A DNA stretch of 64,000 nt from assembly GCF_040939455.1 (NCBI RefSeq), contig NC_134104.1:142016501-142080500 (forward strand), written 5' to 3'. A program made the position numbers and the translations under genes. Below, piece after piece: positions 60,021 to 64,000 of this stretch. Origin of the DNA: Microcebus murinus. Taxonomy: Eukaryota; Chordata; Mammalia; Primates; Cheirogaleidae. Within the stretch, counting starts at the first letter, position 1. Each line of letters starts with the position of its first letter. A model generated the notes under the pieces. That model did no database searches, was not told where the DNA came from, and saw only the letters and a program-made list of their open reading frames with translations.

Positions 60021-60945
60021 TTAAAAATCTTGTCAATAAAAGTCAGTTCAGTTGCACACAACATAAATGCACAAATTTATTGGATAAAACAATGTAAAAT
60101 TTTATTTCCCTCTAAAGTGTGGGAGATTGGGAAAGAGATAGTTCATTATATGTTGAGTTTCCCCAATCCCTGTCATTATTTTTGCAATCTTAGTACTTGG
60201 CTCCCATACTTCAAGGTAAGTTATTACACAAAGAAGTTTACTAGAGCCATCACTTATGCCTTAGAATTTAGAAGAAGGAAAAACAGAGACAAAAATTATT
60301 CCCTTCCAGCTAACTTGACTTTCTTTTAGGAGCACTCCTGGAAATTCTATATGAAACTTCCAATTACATCTCATTGGCCAGACCCCATGTGACTATACTC
60401 AGTTGCAAGTGGGATTGGGAAATGGACAGATTTTTTTTCTCAATGACAAAATACTCAACCCAAAAGCAAGATTTTTTCTTTTTGGTATAGAGGGAAAGCA
60501 GAGTAGATATGGGGTAGGCAACTATCAGACTCCATCACCATAGGGGAAGAATAATGTTATCATAGTGTGTTAGATGGTAGTCCATTGATTATTAGCAATA
60601 TGAAGCATTTTTTTCATATGTGCTGGAAATTTGAAGTTTTCCTTTTGCATATTACTCAGGCATATTTTTTGTCATTTATTCTATTGGAAAAGAATGCAAA
60701 TGTTATTGTGAAAAGAGCTTGACAATGAAAGATACTTAAACTGGATATGAAAGGTGAAAGCATGGAAACAGAACTGACAGCATTGAATTCAGTCAAATAT
60801 AGAACAAAGACTAAATTCCTTTTGGGGATGTGGTTACATGAAGTAAATGTTAGGAACTCTGAGAATATAAAAGTAAAAATGAGAAACACAAAACCTGGAG
60901 GTGGATGATAGAGGAAGTTGTGAGGTAGCATTAGCATATTTTCTT
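60021..60945. other. Unassigned sequence
   Basis: No gene or repeat recognised. Frames at 60030-60329 and 60656-60937 have no familiar motif. Confidence 0.4.
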
Positions 60946-61078
60946 TTTTTATATAATATTTTTTAATTTCAGCATATTATGGGGATACAAATGTTAAGGT
61001 TATGTATATTGCCCATTTTCCCCCTCCCCCCTCGAGCTTGAAGCTCGAGTCAGATCTTCAAGCGTGACCATCGCCCAA
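60946..61078 (-). mobile_element. Young LINE-1 3' end, extra copy (antisense)
   Basis: 'aatttcagcatattatgggg', 'atacaaatgttaaggttatg', 'agtcagatcttcaagcgtga'. A 3'-end fragment directly abutting, in the same orientation, the 3' end of the longer L1 that begins at about 61079. A 19-bp near-palindrome sits inside at 61031-61049. Confidence 0.85.
61031..61049. repeat. Perfect 9-bp inverted repeat, 1-nt spacer
   Basis: 'ctcgagctt' and 'aagctcgag' flank a single G. Other L1 copies here show only one 'agctt/agctc' segment at this place, so the palindrome is private to this copy. Confidence 0.85.
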
Positions 61079-61386
61079 ACATTTTTTTTTATTTTGGCAT
61101 ATTATGGGGGTACAAATTTTAAGGTTTCAAAAAATGCCCTTTCCTCTCCTCCCCCCACCGTAAGTCTGAGTTTCCAGCGTGACCATGCCTCAGATGGTGC
61201 ACATCTCACTCATTATGTATGTATACACCCACCCCCCTCCCCCTCCAACCTGCCCAATACCCTATTACTGTAGTTCCTATGTGTCCACTTAGGTGCTACT
61301 CAGTTAATACCAGTTTGCTAATGAGTATATGTGGTGCTTGTTTTTCCATTCTTGGGATACTTCACTTAGTAGTATGGGTTCCAGCT

Positions 61387-64000
61387 CTAACCAGGAAAAT
61401 ATAGATGTGCTATATCACCATTGTTTCTTAGAGCTGAATAGTACTCCATAGTATACATATACCACATTTTATTAATCCACTCTTGGATTGATGGGCACTT
61501 GGGCTGTTTCCACAGCCTTGCAATTATGAATTGTGCTGCTGTAAACATTCGAGTGCAGGTGTCCTTTTTGTAGAGTGTCATTGGATCTTTAAGGTAGATA
61601 CCCAGTAATGGGATTGCTGGATCAAATGTTAGATAAACTTGTATTGCTTTAAGGTATCCCCATATTGCTTTCCACAGAGGTTGAACTAGTTTGCAGTCCC
61701 ACCAGCAGTGTAGAAGTGTTCCTCTCTTTCCGCATCCATGCTAGCATTTATTTGTTTGGGGACTTTTTGATAAAGGCCATTCTCACTGGAGTTAAGTGAT
61801 ATCTCATTGTGGTTTTCATTTGCCTTTCCCTGATGATTAGAGATGTTGAGCATTTTTTCATATGTTTGTTGGCCATTCTTCTGTCTTCTTTAGAAAAGTT
61901 TCTGTTCAAGTCCTTTGCCCACTTTTTGATAGGGCTATTTGATTTTTTCTTGCTGATTTTCCTGAATTCTAAGTATATTCTAGTTATCAGGCCTTTATCA
62001 GATACGTAGGATGCGAAAATTATCAGGCCTTTATCAGATATGTAGGATGCAAAAATTTTCATTTTGTAGGTTGTCTGTTTACTTTCATGAAAATTTCTTT
62101 GACTATCCAGAGCTTTTTAGTTTGATCATGTCCCATTTATTTATTTTTGTTGCTGCTGTGATTGCCTTTGGGGTCTTGTTCATAAATTCTTTGCCTATGC
62201 CGATGTCTAGGAGAGTGTTTCCAACATTTTCCCCTAGAATTCTAATAGTTTCATACCTTAGGTTTAAGTCTGTTATCCAGCGTGTGTTGATTTTTGTGAG
62301 AGGTGAAAGATGTGGGTCCTGCTTTAGCCTTCTACAAGTGGCTATCAAGTTTTCCCAGCAACATGTATTGAAAAGGGATTCTTTTCCCCAGCATATGTTT
62401 TTGTCTGCTTTGTCAAAGATTAGATGGCTATATGAGGATGGTTTTATATCAGGATTCTCAGATCTGTTCCACTGGTCAATATTCCTATTTTTGTGCCAAT
62501 ACCATATTGATTTAATTACTACAGCTTTGTAGTATAGTTTGATATCTGGCATTTTAATACCTCCCATTTTGTTTTTGTTGCCTAGAATTGCTTTTGATAT
62601 TCGGGGTCTTGTTTGGTTCCGTACGAAGTGTAAAATTATTTTTTATATATCTGTGAAGAATGCTGATGGGATTTTATTAGGTATTGCATTGAATCTGTAG
62701 ATCAGTTTGGGTAGTATAGACATTTTAATGATGTTGAGTCTGCTGACCCATGAGCATGGTATGGATTTCCATCTGTTTACATCTTCTGCTATTTCCTTCC
62801 TTAGTGTTTCATAGTTCTCCCTGTAGAGGTCTTTTACCTCCTTGGATAAGTATACTCCTAGATACTTTAATTTCTTTGTTGCTATTGTGAAGGGAATTGA
62901 GCCTTTGATTTGGTTCTCAATTTGATTGTTGTTGGCATATATGAATGCCTCTGATTTCTGTGTATTGATTTTGTGTCCTGAGACTTTACTAAATTCATTT
63001 ATCAGTTCCAGGAGTTTTTTGGTTGAATCTTTGGGGTTTTCTAAATATAATACCATATCATCAGCAAACAATGAAAGTTTGATCTCTTCTGCCCCAATTT
63101 GGATACCTTTAATTCCACTTTCCTGTCTGATTGCTGTAGCCAGGACTTCCAGCACTATGTTGAACAGAAGTGGAGATAGTGGGAAGCCTTGTCTGGTTCC
63201 AGTTCTAAGTGGAAATGATTTCAATTTTTCCGCATTCAGTATGATGTTGGCTATGGGTCTGTCATATATGGCTTGTATCATTTTTAGGTATGTCCCTTCT
63301 ATGCCTATTTTTTTAAGTGTTCATATCATGAAAGGGTGTTGAATTTTGTCAAAAGCTTTTTCTGCATCTATTGAGAGAATCATGTGGTCTTTGTTTTTGC
63401 TTCTGTTTATGTGGTGAATTGCATTTATAGATTTTCGTATGTTGAACCATCCCTACATCCCTGGGATGAAGCCCACTTGGTCGTGATGGATTATTTTTTT
63501 GATAAGCGTCTGGATTTGGTTAGCTAGGATTTTGTTGAAAAATTTTGCATCTGTATTCATTAGGGATATTGGTCTGCAGTTTTCTTTTTTTGTTGCATCC
63601 TTTCCTGGTTTGGGTATCAGAGTAATATTCACTTCATAAAAGGTGTCGGCGAGGTTTCCATTCTTCTCAATGTTGTGGAATAATTTCTGCAAGATAGGCA
63701 CCAGTTCTTCTTTGTAAGTGTGGTAAAATTCCAGTGTGAAACCATCTGGACCAGGACTTTTCTTTTTAGGGAGATTTTTAATTGCTGTTTCTATTTCAGC
63801 TCTTGAGATTGGTCTGTTCAGGAATTCTATTTCTTCCTGGTTGAGCCTACGGAGGCTGTGTGTTTCTAGAAATTTGTCCATTTCCTCCACATTTTCCAGT
63901 TTGTATGCATAAAGATTTTTGTAGTATTCGTAAATTATATCTTGTATCTCCTTGGGATCAGTTTGATATCTCCTTTTTTGCTCCTGATGGAGCTTATTAG
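61387..64000 (-). pseudogene. LINE-1 ORF2 (reverse transcriptase) pseudogene, partial
   Basis: ORF2 encodes the endonuclease and reverse transcriptase that copy L1 RNA into the genome at a nick. Here the RT and C-terminal part is visible. In order: [14 protein letters not shown] (about 63760), [20 protein letters not shown] (about 63600), [11 protein letters not shown] then a stop at 63453-63455, [14 protein letters not shown] (about 63180), and the catalytic FADD at 63057-63068, still intact. The usual Cys of RQGCPLSP is Phe. Further stops lie in the FMI(stop)TLKK segment just upstream of 63281 and at 62643-62645. Below 62103 small indels change frame, and a 12-codon tandem duplication lies at 61984-62055. 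The C-terminal YTMEYYSALRNN phrase is read near 61430. The start codon lies outside the window. Confidence 0.93.
61984..62055. repeat. 36-bp tandem duplication inside ORF2
   Basis: Units 61984-62019 and 62020-62055 match at 34 of 36 positions. Both differences are C/T or G/A at CpG sites, with the first unit keeping CpG. Length is a multiple of three, so it adds 12 codons (FASY-SDKGLI type) in frame. Confidence 0.9.

Larger units (their letters stand above)
61079..64000 (-). mobile_element. Young LINE-1, strepsirrhine type, continuing past the window (antisense)
   Basis: Antisense L1 from its T-rich 3' end ('ggcatattatgggggtacaa') through the 3' UTR ('gcctcagatggtgcacatct', C-rich segment near 61231-61254) and ORF2 up to the RT start at the window edge. 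Divergence is low compared with the other L1s: an 1.8-kb part of ORF2 (62103-63890) stays in one reading frame with only three internal stops. The 5' part, including endonuclease and ORF1, would lie beyond 64000. Confidence 0.95.

Noticed and set aside
62011..62532. 173-codon plus-strand open frame
   Set aside because: The non-coding strand of L1 ORF2 (minus strand), which carries the recognisable RT sequence.
1..64000. CRISPR arrays, operons, riboswitches, tRNA or rRNA genes
   Set aside because: No regularly spaced repeats, no compact coding, and no tRNA arm consensus beyond MIR-derived remnants. The repeat content is plainly mammalian.

Overview
The window reads as non-coding DNA from a mammalian nuclear genome, most likely a strepsirrhine primate (lemur, loris or galago). 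Two things point there. The youngest LINE-1 copies end in a 3' UTR type I associate with lemurs and their relatives (60946-64000, 38752-39293, 10834-10934, 22042-22117, 702-822). There are also 7SL-derived Alu-type SINEs, which are primate-restricted, at 7128-7226, 22768-23035 and 38424-38587. Older layers (MIR, L2, L1M, MLT1-type MaLR LTRs, MER5A) are shared by placental mammals. All family names come from recognition by eye, so boundaries are approximate unless a target-site duplication is quoted.

I found no host protein-coding gene, tRNA or rRNA gene. The open frames are short, sit on both strands, and fall in repeats or low-complexity DNA. The only recognisable coding remnants belong to transposable elements: a decayed mariner transposase (27847-28851, minus), LINE-1 ORF2 reverse transcriptase ending at the right edge (61387-64000, minus), and older ORF1/ORF2 relics. 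The window looks like intergenic or deep intronic sequence.

Layout. 0-3.2 kb: nested antisense LINE-1 fragments. 3.2-9.1 kb: mostly unassigned, with two MLT1-like LTRs, a MIR, a GAAA tract and a 33-bp perfect hairpin. 9.1-11.0 kb: L1M with an inverted L1 tail and a small young L1 insert. 11.0-15.0 kb: MaLR LTR and internal pieces plus a MER5A. 15-21.8 kb: MIRs, an L2 end, another LTR and an L1M endonuclease-region relic. 21.9-25.8 kb: a large antisense L1M with an internal deletion, carrying a young L1 end and an Alu. 27.4-30 kb: L2 pieces around a full-length mariner. 30-37 kb: unassigned plus L2, hAT-like and MIR. 37.5-40.2 kb: L1M ORF1 relic, Alu monomer, and an L1M split by a young L1. 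40-47 kb: largely unassigned, then L2. 47-49.2 kb: MIRs and an L1M tail. 49-61 kb: L2, MIR and MER5A scattered in unassigned sequence. 61-64 kb: the youngest L1, continuing past the window.

Nothing here forms a pathway. The most interesting signals are the complete mariner element with both TIRs and TA duplications, and several perfect short inverted repeats that look like replication template-switch events. I see no evidence of an undescribed functional system.
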